Shown: positions 27,342-35,641 of the stretch, in pieces
Position numbering within the stretch: position 1 is the first letter of the stretch
Layout: each line of letters opens with the position of its first letter
Origin: Bizionia paragorgiae
GTDB lineage: Bacteria > Bacteroidota > Bacteroidia > Flavobacteriales > Flavobacteriaceae
Assembly (NCBI RefSeq): GCF_900107625.1
Contig: NZ_FNQK01000002.1
Span: 62,001-126,000, forward strand
Reading direction: 5' to 3'
DNA length: 64,000 nt
Notes under the pieces: model-generated
Databases searched by the model: none
Told to the model about the DNA's origin: nothing
Seen by the model: only the letters and a program-made list of their open reading frames with translations
Program-made: the position numbers and the translations under genes

Positions 27342-27473
27342 ATGAACACACTTATTCAAAACATTCTCGCTTTTACTGTATTAGCATGTGCTCTAGCCTT
27401 TCTAATTAGAAAATTTTTCTGGAAAAAGAAAACAAAAAAAGCCTGTGGAACAAACGACTGTGGATGCCATTAA
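27342..27473 (+). CDS. FeoB-associated Cys-rich small membrane protein
   Basis: 43-residue ORF: one TM helix (IQNILAFTVLACALAFLIRKF), a basic stretch (FFWKKKTKK) and a C-terminal ACGTNDCGCH with four Cys/His ligands. Small proteins of this build are regularly found behind feoB (FeoB-associated Cys-rich family) and may bind iron or an Fe-S cluster, doing the job of FeoC; that role is not proven. It lies 49 bases downstream of feoB on the same strand. The length, ATG and position support a real gene although it is very short. Confidence 0.8.
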   Translation: MNTLIQNILAFTVLACALAFLIRKFFWKKKTKKACGTNDCGCH

Positions 27474-27534
27474 CATTCAATACGCCTTAACGCGTATACA
27501 GTTGTAGAAAAATGTGTTTCACTTCCCTAAATAT

Positions 27535-27963
27535 CTATAGTTTTATAACGTCAAAATGTAATTTATAAGCCGACGGCTCTATTGCAACTCCATGTTCCGG
27601 ATAGGGCGATACGGTTAGCGCTTTAATAGTAAAGGCATCATTTTTAAAAATAATAGAGGTTTCATCCCCTGTAGGTTGTCTTTTAAAACCTATAGTTATC
27701 AGTTTCTCTTCGGCTTCACGGTCCCCGTGTTTCACCTTAACCAAAAGCTCAACTTCTCCCGCCCAAATACAATTTACACCTTTGGGACAGCGCGAATCGG
27801 ACACAAGCTTAAGAAAAGTGAACTCAACATCATTAACGAATGCCGTTTTATGAATGGGTAATTTCGTAATTATTTTTGGCGCTTTCACAGAGGTATTACT
27901 AGAGTCCTGAGCAAAACTACCTATAGAAAATAAAAGTGCGACAATTAAATATAGTGGTTTCAT
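27535..27963 (-). CDS. Secreted protein with C-x(5)-C-x-WAGE motif
   Basis: 142 residues with a cleavable signal peptide (LLFSIGSFAQDS). The core reads VEFTFLKLVSDSRCPKGVNCIWAGEVELLVKV, a motif seen in small secreted Bacteroidetes proteins of unknown function; the two cysteines could form a disulfide or bind metal. The rest is beta-rich. It begins 13 bases after the stop of the DtxR/MntR-like regulator on the same strand, so it may be part of the metal response. No family with known activity is recognised. Confidence 0.7.
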   Translation of the reverse strand: MKPLYLIVALLFSIGSFAQDSSNTSVKAPKIITKLPIHKTAFVNDVEFTFLKLVSDSRCPKGVNCIWAGEVELLVKVKHGDREAEEKLITIGFKRQPTGDETSIIFKNDAFTIKALTVSPYPEHGVAIEPSAYKLHFDVIKL

Positions 27964-27976
27964 AAGCGGTATGTTT

Positions 27977-28633
27977 TTAAACCTCTTTTAAAAATAAATT
28001 CTTAGCAACATTTTGTGACACCACCATTTCAGCAGCATTCAACTTAATTTTTACCGAATTATCAAAAGGTTCTTTATATAACACTTCAATAATAGTGCCT
28101 AACCCAATGTTATTACTGTCTAGATACTTTAAAAATTTAGACGAGGTATCCTTTACCCCTACACAGGTATAGACTTTTCCAACTTCAGATTGAGCCAATG
28201 CGACTTTATCAATATTTTTAAAATTTCCATGTCTGTCCGGGATAGGATCACCATGAGGATCATACATCGGGAATTCTAAAAAGGCTTCTAACTCATTTAT
28301 CAATTTTTCGGATCGGATATGCTCTAAATGCTCGGCAACTTCATGAACCTCATCCCAGGTAAAATTTAGTTTCTCCACTAAAAACACCTCCCACAAGCGA
28401 TGTTTTCTCACAATATTTACTGCTACATCTTTACCTTTTTCGGTTAAAATTACACCTTGGTACTTTTTATAGTTGAGATAGCCTTTCTCAGATAATTTCT
28501 TAACCATATCCGTCACCGAAGATGCTTTCGTATCTAACGCTTCAGCAATAGCATTGGTATTTACCATCTCCTTACCATATTTACCTAAGTGATAAATAGC
28601 TTTAATGTAGTTTTCTTCTGTAAGTGTAATCAT
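27977..28633 (-). CDS. DtxR/MntR-family metal-dependent repressor
   Basis: 218 residues. N-terminal winged helix (1-65: EENYIKAIYHLGKYG, KASSVTDMVKKLSEKGYLNYKKYQGVILTEKG), dimerisation/metal domain (HRLWEVFLVEKLNFTWDEVHEVAEHLEHIRSE, with Glu/His ligands; then FPMYDPHGDPIP), and a C-terminal FeoA/SH3-like domain (about 150-218). Such proteins sense Mn or Fe and repress uptake genes. It is divergent from the TonB receptor-ABC transporter block; the 98-base spacer contains the perfect palindrome TTTAGACTAGTCTAAA. Mn versus Fe specificity cannot be read from sequence. Confidence 0.93.
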   Translation of the reverse strand: MITLTEENYIKAIYHLGKYGKEMVNTNAIAEALDTKASSVTDMVKKLSEKGYLNYKKYQGVILTEKGKDVAVNIVRKHRLWEVFLVEKLNFTWDEVHEVAEHLEHIRSEKLINELEAFLEFPMYDPHGDPIPDRHGNFKNIDKVALAQSEVGKVYTCVGVKDTSSKFLKYLDSNNIGLGTIIEVLYKEPFDNSVKIKLNAAEMVVSQNVAKNLFLKEV

Positions 28634-28651
28634 ATATCAGGTCTGTATTAC

Positions 28652-28659
28652 AAATATAC
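28652..28659 (-). promoter_or_regulatory. Promoter -7 element of the DtxR/MntR-like gene
   Basis: TATATTTG on the minus strand, 18 bases before the start codon. The palindrome at 28683-28698 overlaps the expected -33 region, compatible with autoregulation. Confidence 0.55.
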
Positions 28660-28682
28660 ACATATATAAATCTTTATTTAAT

Positions 28683-28698
28683 TTTAGACTAGTCTAAA
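28683..28698. promoter_or_regulatory. Probable MntR/DtxR operator (perfect 16-bp palindrome)
   Basis: TTTAGACTAGTCTAAA is a perfect palindrome in the middle of the divergent promoter region between the DtxR/MntR-like gene and the TonB receptor gene. It has the TTTAG...CTAAA ends of DtxR-family operators and covers the -33 region of both promoters. Confidence 0.75.
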
Positions 28699-28731
28699 TA
28701 ATATTTTACCTTTACACAAAATAATTTTACC

Positions 28732-31035
28732 ATGAAACTAATTTTTTACTTACTACTAGTATGTACTTCATTTACATTAGGTGCGCAAGACCGCTATTCT
28801 ATTACCGGTAGTATTTCTTCTAACGCGCGTCCCTTAGAGTATGCGAACGTATTTTTAGAAGACAGCAATAAAGGGAGTACCACAAACCACAAAGGTGAGT
28901 TTAGTTTACACGGAATACTCCCTGGCACCTATACCTTAACAGCATCCTTTTTAGGCTATAAGACGGAGAAAAAACAAATTAAAATCACTGATAAATCTAT
29001 TGACATCAGCTTTGATTTATTAGAAGATAATGAATTGGACGAAGTGGTTGTAACAGGAACGCGTACCCCAAAACGCAAAACCAACTCCCCAGTCATTGTA
29101 AATTTAATTAATAGTAAAACGCTTGAGCAAGTTACAGCAACCGATTTGTCTCAAGGGCTTCGTTTCCAACCGGGCTTGCGCGTTGAAACCGATTGCCAAA
29201 CATGTAATTACACCCAAATTAGAATGAATGGACTACAAGGTGGCTATTCGCAAATTTTAATCAACGGGCGTCCAATATTTAGTCCGTTAACAGGTCTTTA
29301 CGGCTTAGAGCAAATCCCCGTGAATATGATTGAGCGCATAGAGGTAGTCCGCGGCGGGGTTTCTGCGTTATACGGCTCGAGTGCTATTGGCGGCACCATT
29401 AACATTATCACCAAAATACCCAAATCTAATAACTACAGTGTAAACTACAACTACGAAAGTATAAACGCTAAAGCCACCCAAAATGTTATTACTGGGAATG
29501 CTACCGTTGTAAATGATGATTTTAATGCAGGAGTAAACTTTTTTGTAAGCCATAGAAATCGCACAGCCTATGATGCTAACGGAGATAATTTTTCTGAATT
29601 ACCAGAGTTAAAGGGGAATTCTTTTGGTATGAATGGTTTTTATTTACCTACAGCAAATTCAAAATTGGAACTAAGTCTGAGCAGCCTTTACGAATACCGT
29701 TATGGCGGAGAAATAGTAGACCAACCTGCGTTTTTGGCCCAACAATCAGAAGAACGCGACCACCACATTTTAATGGCTAGTTTAGACTATCAAATTAATT
29801 TTAACAATGACAAAAGCGCTTTAATAGTCTATTATGGCGGACAAAAAACCGACCGTGATCATTACACGGGGATTATTCCTGATGAAGCGAATGATAAGCA
29901 AGCCTTTTTTGCCAACCCACCCTATGGAATTTCAGAGGTATTAACACATCAAGGAGGCACACAGTACAATCATCGGTTCAACGAATTTCTAGGAGGGAGT
30001 ACTGTGTTAACAGGAGGTCTTGAATTTGTTTATGATGGTGTTTACGACGAGATTGCAACTTATAATTATTTAATAGACCAAACCACTAGAAACACAGGGC
30101 TATTTTTACAAAATGATTGGAATGTTACCAAAAACCTAAATGTTTTATCTGGCTTCAGACTTGACAAGCACAATCTAGTAGACCACACTGTATTTAGTCC
30201 GCGAGTCTCTCTACTTTACAAATTACAAGAAACGACGCAATTTCGTATCGGCTGGGGAACAGGGTTTCGTGCACCACAAGCCTTTGATACGGATTTACAT
30301 ATTGCTTTCGCCGGCGGAGGAATTTCAAGAATTAGTTTAGACAAAAACTTAACCGAAGAACGTTCAAATAGTTATACCGCTTCAGTAAATTATGACAAAG
30401 CAACCACTCACTTTATCGCCGGATTTACCCTTGAAGGCTTTTACACACGTCTCCACGACGCCTTCTATCTAGCTCCAATTGGGACGGATACCTTTGGCGA
30501 CCGTTTTGAAAAAAGGAATGGTAGCGGTGCAACCGTAAAAGGTATCACTTTAGAAGGACGTGCGAATATGGATTATCTTTTTGAAATCGAGGCGGGGTTT
30601 ACAGTACAATCTAGCGCCTTTAGCGATGCTGTAGAAACTATTGAAGGTTTAGAAGCTAAGAAAGAGTTTTTAAGAACTCCTAACCATTATGGCTACGCGA
30701 CTTTTTCTTACACCCCAACTAAAACGTTTAACACGAGTGCCAATTTAGTGTACACAGGCCCCATGGATATCGCACATTTTGCCGGGGAATCTACAGGTCA
30801 GGAGTCAAACACCTATTTTAAAACACCTGCTTTCATCGAGCTGAGTTTACGCTCTAGCTACACCTTTAACCTAAATAAAATAAACACGAGTTTAGAACTC
30901 TTTGGCGGTATAAAAAACATCACTAATAGTTATCAAAACGATTTTGATTTTGGAAAAAACCGAGACAGTAATTATATCTATGGTCCCGGAGCACCACGAT
31001 CTGTTTTTGCTGGATTAAAAATTAAATCACTGTAG
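28732..31035 (+). CDS. TonB-dependent receptor, probably for a metal or metal chelate
   Basis: 767 residues: signal peptide, carboxypeptidase-D-like regulatory domain (YSITGSISSNARPLEYANVF to about 100), TonB box region LDEVVVTGTRTPKRK, plug (with ERIEVVRGGVSALYGSSAIGGTINIIT) and a 22-strand-type barrel. The plug has a CxxC pair in VETDCQTCNYTQIRMNGL, which recurs in a subset of Bacteroidetes receptors. It is under a probable MntR operator and is followed 1 base later by a thioredoxin-like gene and then the metal ABC transporter, so uptake of Mn, Fe or Zn across the outer membrane is the best guess. Confidence 0.93.
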   Translation: MKLIFYLLLVCTSFTLGAQDRYSITGSISSNARPLEYANVFLEDSNKGSTTNHKGEFSLHGILPGTYTLTASFLGYKTEKKQIKITDKSIDISFDLLEDNELDEVVVTGTRTPKRKTNSPVIVNLINSKTLEQVTATDLSQGLRFQPGLRVETDCQTCNYTQIRMNGLQGGYSQILINGRPIFSPLTGLYGLEQIPVNMIERIEVVRGGVSALYGSSAIGGTINIITKIPKSNNYSVNYNYESINAKATQNVITGNATVVNDDFNAGVNFFVSHRNRTAYDANGDNFSELPELKGNSFGMNGFYLPTANSKLELSLSSLYEYRYGGEIVDQPAFLAQQSEERDHHILMASLDYQINFNNDKSALIVYYGGQKTDRDHYTGIIPDEANDKQAFFANPPYGISEVLTHQGGTQYNHRFNEFLGGSTVLTGGLEFVYDGVYDEIATYNYLIDQTTRNTGLFLQNDWNVTKNLNVLSGFRLDKHNLVDHTVFSPRVSLLYKLQETTQFRIGWGTGFRAPQAFDTDLHIAFAGGGISRISLDKNLTEERSNSYTASVNYDKATTHFIAGFTLEGFYTRLHDAFYLAPIGTDTFGDRFEKRNGSGATVKGITLEGRANMDYLFEIEAGFTVQSSAFSDAVETIEGLEAKKEFLRTPNHYGYATFSYTPTKTFNTSANLVYTGPMDIAHFAGESTGQESNTYFKTPAFIELSLRSSYTFNLNKINTSLELFGGIKNITNSYQNDFDFGKNRDSNYIYGPGAPRSVFAGLKIKSL

Positions 31036-31036
31036 C

Positions 31037-31519
31037 ATGAAATATACAAGACCATTTACGATGTGTATTTCACTATTAGCATTTACAAATTTTGCGTTTT
31101 CACAACAGGAAGAGGCCGTTAATTGGTTGAGTTTTGAGCAGCTTAACGCAGCACTTCTAGAAGAACCTAAAAAAGTATTTATCGCCTTTTATGCCGACTG
31201 GTGCAGTCCTTGTTTATTAATGCAAAAGGAAGTATTTACTAATAAAGCGGTAATTCAAGAACTTAATAAAAATTATTATGCGGTTAAAATGAATGTGGAA
31301 ACCACAGACTCTATTTATTTTGGCAATCGCCTATTTATAAACGAACGTACTAATCGTAGAAATCCCATTCATCAAATCCCTTTATTAATGGCACAGCAAA
31401 AGAATAAACCATTCTCTGTACCCGCAATGGTTTTTTTAGATGAAAACTTTAAAGCCAGAGCACGCTATTTTCAGTATTTAAATACGAGACAGTTTTTAAA
31501 AGTAATATCCAACCTGTAA
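31037..31519 (+). CDS. Exported thioredoxin-family protein
   Basis: 160 residues with signal peptide (LLAFTNFAFSQQ). Thioredoxin fold with active site WCSPC in FIAFYADWCSPCLLMQKEVF (Cys pair about residues 56 and 59) and a cis-Pro region KPFSVPAMVFLDE. It starts 1 base after the receptor stop, so the pair is co-translated. It may keep the CxxC pair of the receptor plug reduced or handle a metal bound by thiols; both are inferences. A SoxW/DsbD-gamma-like role is an alternative. Confidence 0.88.
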   Translation: MKYTRPFTMCISLLAFTNFAFSQQEEAVNWLSFEQLNAALLEEPKKVFIAFYADWCSPCLLMQKEVFTNKAVIQELNKNYYAVKMNVETTDSIYFGNRLFINERTNRRNPIHQIPLLMAQQKNKPFSVPAMVFLDENFKARARYFQYLNTRQFLKVISNL

Positions 31520-31588
31520 TGTAAACACGCTAAGACGTATAGAAATATCTTTCAATATTTAGTACCTTCGCAATAATAATTTAGACGA

Positions 31589-32494
31589 ATGAAAAAAAAT
31601 ATAATTATACTCTCCATTATCATGGTCTTTGGTTGCACCAACAAACCGGATAACGGAAAATTGAATATTGTTACCACCACCACCATGATTACCGACCTAG
31701 TGCAAAACATAGGCGGTGACCATATTAATGTTGAAGGTTTAATGGGAAGTGGTGTCGACCCGCATTTGTATAAAGCCAGTGAAGGGGATGTCAACAAACT
31801 AGTTCATGCCGATATAATTTTTTATAACGGATTGCATTTAGAGGGGAAACTAGTAGAGGTTTTCGAGAAAATGGAAAGCGCCCATAAAACACCAATAGCT
31901 CTTTCTGATGCGCTTGATAAAAGCACGCTTATAGGCTCGGATTATTTTGCTTCAAATTATGATCCTCACGTTTGGTTTAATATCGCTTATTTCAAATTAT
32001 TTGCTCAAAAAGTGACTAGCATCCTATCAGAAAAAGATCCGAAAAATGCCGAGAGTTACAAAGCTAACGAAACAAAATACCTAGAGCAATTAGACCAATT
32101 AGAAACTAAAATTAAAACTACCATTGCTACCTTGCCTAGAGAAAAACGCATTTTAGTTACGGCACATGATGCTTTTAATTACTTTGGAAAAAATTACGAT
32201 TTTGATGTTGTGGGGCTTCAAGGGCTGTCTACAGCTACCGAGGCTGGTGTTCAAGATGTTCAAAAACTATCGGCATTTATAATTGAAAAAGAAGTTAAAG
32301 CTGTTTTTATTGAAAGTTCGGTACCCAAGCGAACCATTGAAGCTTTACAAGCAGCCGTAAATTCTAAAGGGCACGCCATTACAATTGGAGGCACCCTATA
32401 TTCTGATGCATTAGGAAACAAGGGCAGCATGGAAGGCACTTATATAGGTATGTTTGAATACAATGTAAACACCATAGTCAACGCTTTAAAATAA
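31589..32494 (+). CDS. Metal ABC transporter substrate-binding lipoprotein (ZnuA/TroA/SitA family)
   Basis: 301-residue lipoprotein (VFGCTNK, Cys16) of cluster A-I. Metal ligands are expected at His in GSGVDPHLYKAS, His in YDPHVWFN, His/Asp region TAHDAFNYFGKNYDFDVVGLQG, and Glu/Asp in VFIESSVPKRT and GTLYSDALG. It lacks the long His-rich loop usual for zinc-specific ZnuA, which favours Mn or Fe. The 69-base gap from the thioredoxin gene contains a weak -7 element (TACCTTCG, 31563-31570). First gene of a four-gene transporter set. Confidence 0.93.
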   Translation: MKKNIIILSIIMVFGCTNKPDNGKLNIVTTTTMITDLVQNIGGDHINVEGLMGSGVDPHLYKASEGDVNKLVHADIIFYNGLHLEGKLVEVFEKMESAHKTPIALSDALDKSTLIGSDYFASNYDPHVWFNIAYFKLFAQKVTSILSEKDPKNAESYKANETKYLEQLDQLETKIKTTIATLPREKRILVTAHDAFNYFGKNYDFDVVGLQGLSTATEAGVQDVQKLSAFIIEKEVKAVFIESSVPKRTIEALQAAVNSKGHAITIGGTLYSDALGNKGSMEGTYIGMFEYNVNTIVNALK

Positions 32495-32515
32495 CCCGTA
32501 AAACGCACTTTAATA

Positions 32516-33253
32516 ATGGCACAAAATATTGCAGTAAAAGTCGACGATTTAACGGTTGCGTATAACTACAAACCGGTATTATGGGATATCGATTTAGAAA
32601 TTCCGGAAGGTGTTTTAATGGCCATAGTGGGACCAAACGGCGCTGGAAAATCGACACTTATAAAAGCGATTCTTGGAATCTTACCTCCCATTGCCGGCAG
32701 TGTTACTATTTACGGTAAGCCCTATAAAAAACAACGCGCATTAGTCGCTTATGTACCACAAAAAGGAAGTGTAGACTGGGACTTCCCTACCACCGCTTTA
32801 GATGTGGTGATGATGGGTACTTACGGTAGCTTAGGTTGGATAAAGCGTCCGCGACAAAAAGAGAAAAAAGCCGCTTTAGAAGCCTTAGAAAAAGTAGGCA
32901 TGCTTGCCTTTAAAAACCGACAAATAAGTCAGCTTTCTGGCGGACAACAGCAGCGCATTTTTTTAGCCCGCGCTTTGGTACAAAATGCTTCCATTTATTT
33001 TATGGATGAACCTTTTCAAGGCGTAGATGCCACCACAGAGATTGCTATTATTAACATTTTAAAAGAGTTGCGAAAAGCAGGAAAAACCGTAATTGTAGTA
33101 CATCACGATTTACAAACGGTTCCGGAGTATTTTGATTGGGTTACTTTTTTAAACGTAAAGAAAATAGCTACCGGCCCCGTAAAAGATATTTTTAATGATG
33201 ATAACCTAACAAAAACCTACGGAATTAACTACAAAGTTAGTATTCAAGAATAA
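32516..33253 (+). CDS. Metal ABC transporter ATP-binding protein
   Basis: 245 residues. Walker [10 protein letters not shown] (about 39-47), Q-loop [13 protein letters not shown], signature LSGGQQQR, Walker B IYFMDEPF and H-loop VVHHD. The [16 protein letters not shown] segment is typical of the Mn/Zn/Fe ABC family. It powers the two permeases encoded next. It starts 21 bases after the binding-protein stop. Confidence 0.96.
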   Translation: MAQNIAVKVDDLTVAYNYKPVLWDIDLEIPEGVLMAIVGPNGAGKSTLIKAILGILPPIAGSVTIYGKPYKKQRALVAYVPQKGSVDWDFPTTALDVVMMGTYGSLGWIKRPRQKEKKAALEALEKVGMLAFKNRQISQLSGGQQQRIFLARALVQNASIYFMDEPFQGVDATTEIAIINILKELRKAGKTVIVVHHDLQTVPEYFDWVTFLNVKKIATGPVKDIFNDDNLTKTYGINYKVSIQE

Positions 33254-33293
33254 GCTATTTTAAACGGCATTTAATAACAACTAGTAAAGCACG

Positions 33294-34415
33294 ATGAATT
33301 TAAACGAGTACTTTTCTTTAGTGTTTTCAGATTACACACTAAGAACCATAACTTTAGGAACCGCTATTTTAGGCGCTGTTTGTGGTATGCTCGGAAGTTT
33401 TGCAGTCCTTAGAAAACAAAGCCTTTTAGGCGATGCCATATCTCATGCCGCATTACCAGGAATTGCCATTGCCTTCTTAATTACGGGTGCTAAAGACAGT
33501 AACACCTTATTAATTGGCGCTTTGGTTAGCGGACTCATAGGCACTTTTTGGATTAAAGGGATTACTACAAAAACACATTTAAAATCGGATACCGCCTTAG
33601 GTCTTATCTTATCCCTGTTTTTTGGTTTCGGTATGTTATTACTTACTTTTATTCAAAAGCAACCCAACGCCAATCAGGCAGGTCTAGATAAGTATTTGTT
33701 TGGTCAAGCTGCAACATTAGTGGAAAGCGATGTTTGGCTAATGGCTATAGTAACTGGCCTGTGTTTAGTTGTGATCTTACTGTTTTGGAAAGAGTTTAAA
33801 ATGCTTCTCTTTGACCCCGACTACACGAAAACCCTAGGTTTTAACACCCGAATAATCGATATTTTAATCACTTCCTTTATTGTGTTAGCCATAGTTTTAG
33901 GCTTACAAACCGTAGGGGTTGTTTTAATGAGCGCTATGCTTTTAGCACCGGCTGCTGCTGCAAGGCAATGGACGAACAGCTTAGGGACTATGGTTATTTT
34001 AGCTGCTTTTTTTAGTGCGTTCTCAGGCGTTTTTGGCACCGCAATTAGTGCGAGTCAGAATAACTTATCTACAGGACCAGTTATCGTGCTCGTCGCTTCA
34101 GTTTTTGTACTATTTTCCTTTATTTTTTCTCCAAGTCGCGGGTTACTTTTTAGACACATCAGATTTATAAAAAACAGACGCGATTTAGAACAGCACAAAA
34201 CCCTAGCTTTTATGTATCATATTGCTAAAACTCACGATACGATTTCTCACCCTCACACCATTAAAATACTGAACAACTTTCAAGGTTTTACCCGAGGAAC
34301 ACTTCAAAAGTTAGTCAAAAAAAATTATGTAGAACTCGATGGAAACATGTGGAGCTTAACTGAAGAGGGATTCAAAACCGCTTCTAACTTATACAATCAA
34401 CAAAACAATGAATAG
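33294..34415 (+). CDS. Metal ABC transporter permease with C-terminal winged-helix tail
   Basis: 373 residues. Residues 1-285 are a normal ABC-3 permease (nine or so TM helices; AVLRKQSLLGDAISHAALPGIAIAF is the family signature, AMLLAPAAAARQ later). Then follow about 85 cytoplasmic residues (HKTLAFMYHIAKTH...GFTRGTLQKLVKKNYVELDGNMWSLTEEGFKTA) that look like a winged-helix domain as in DtxR/MarR proteins. The last 8 bases overlap the next permease gene. The extra domain may sense metal or gate transport; it is known in Bacteroidetes relatives but has no assigned role that I know of. Confidence 0.92.
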   Translation: MNLNEYFSLVFSDYTLRTITLGTAILGAVCGMLGSFAVLRKQSLLGDAISHAALPGIAIAFLITGAKDSNTLLIGALVSGLIGTFWIKGITTKTHLKSDTALGLILSLFFGFGMLLLTFIQKQPNANQAGLDKYLFGQAATLVESDVWLMAIVTGLCLVVILLFWKEFKMLLFDPDYTKTLGFNTRIIDILITSFIVLAIVLGLQTVGVVLMSAMLLAPAAAARQWTNSLGTMVILAAFFSAFSGVFGTAISASQNNLSTGPVIVLVASVFVLFSFIFSPSRGLLFRHIRFIKNRRDLEQHKTLAFMYHIAKTHDTISHPHTIKILNNFQGFTRGTLQKLVKKNYVELDGNMWSLTEEGFKTASNLYNQQNNE

Positions 34416-35568
34416 CGCACAGATAGAAATACAACTTATCGCTAGCTTGGTAGCTATCGCCTGTGCTATTCCAGGAACATTTTTGGTACTTAGAAAAATG
34501 GCAATGATTAGCGACGCGATTAGTCACGCCATACTACCGGGACTAGTTATAGGATTTTTTATTACTCAAGATCTTAACTCACCCTTACTCATTTTACTTG
34601 CTGCGCTTAGCGGATTAATTACAGTTGTTTTGGTGGAGCAGATTCAACAAACGGGCTTGGTCAAGGAAGACACGGCAATAGGCTTAGTATTTCCCGCACT
34701 GTTTAGTATTGGAGTGATATTAATTGCAAAAAATGCCAACGATGTTCATTTGGATGTCGATGCCGTTTTACTCGGTGAATTGGCTTTTGCACCTTTCGAC
34801 CGACTTATTATTTCTGGAACCGATGTGGGGCCAAAATCCCTATGGGTAATTGGAAGCATACTAACGGTGACCTTGGGATTGCTATTCGCATTTTTCAAAG
34901 AGCTAAAAGTAAGCACTTTTGATGCGGGATTATCGGCATCACTAGGCTTTTCTCCAGTGATTATTCATTACGGATTGATGTCGGTGGCCTCGATAACCAC
35001 GGTAGGAGCATTCGATGCCGTAGGTGCTATATTGGTCGTTGCTTTAATGATTGCACCGGCAGCAACAGCATACCTGCTTACCACCGATTTAAAAAAGATG
35101 TTACTATTAGCTGTCTTTTTTGGTGTGCTTAGTGCCATTTCAGGCTATTGGATGGCTCATATTCTCGACGCCTCTATTGCAGGCTCCATTACGACAATGT
35201 TAGGATTTATATTCTTAATGGCTTACCTATTTGCTCCTAGCAAAGGTGTTATTGCTGTAATTTACAGAGAAAAACAACAACGCACAGAAGTCTCTTTAAT
35301 CACCTTTTTATTGCACTTAAAAAACCATTCTGAAAAGAGTGAGCGCCACGTAAACCATTTATGCGAACATATTAATTGGCAAAAAGTTCGTGCCAAAACC
35401 GTATTAGATTTAGCCCAGCAAAACAATATGATAATCATCGATAATAACATTGTTTCTTTAACCGATAAAGGAGATGCCTTTACCACCCAGGCTATCGATT
35501 ATATTATAACCAACGAGGATGCTCAAATTGAAGATATGAAGGATGATTTCTTTTTGTTTAGAGGTTAG
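34408..35568 (+). CDS. Second metal ABC transporter permease with C-terminal winged-helix tail
   Basis: 386 residues. ABC-3 permease core with VLRKMAMISDAISHAILPGLVIGF and MIAPAATAYLL, followed from about 288 by a cytoplasmic tail (TEVSLITFLLHLKNHSEKSE...INWQKVRAKTVLDLAQQNNMIIIDNNIVSLTDKGDAF) with the helix-turn-helix/wing pattern, and a very acidic end. It overlaps the first permease gene by 8 bases. The two permeases probably form a heterodimer, bringing two winged-helix tails together below the membrane. Confidence 0.92.
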   Translation: MNSAQIEIQLIASLVAIACAIPGTFLVLRKMAMISDAISHAILPGLVIGFFITQDLNSPLLILLAALSGLITVVLVEQIQQTGLVKEDTAIGLVFPALFSIGVILIAKNANDVHLDVDAVLLGELAFAPFDRLIISGTDVGPKSLWVIGSILTVTLGLLFAFFKELKVSTFDAGLSASLGFSPVIIHYGLMSVASITTVGAFDAVGAILVVALMIAPAATAYLLTTDLKKMLLLAVFFGVLSAISGYWMAHILDASIAGSITTMLGFIFLMAYLFAPSKGVIAVIYREKQQRTEVSLITFLLHLKNHSEKSERHVNHLCEHINWQKVRAKTVLDLAQQNNMIIIDNNIVSLTDKGDAFTTQAIDYIITNEDAQIEDMKDDFFLFRG

Positions 35569-35641
35569 CGAATTCACGTTCACCACCTATTATTTTTTTA
35601 TTCAACACCTTAAAACGAAAATCACCATTTAATTTTTTACT

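Noticed and set aside
27474-27500. ATACGC...GCGTAT inverted repeat after the Cys-rich small gene
   Set aside because: Six-bp stem without a T-run; too weak to call a terminator.
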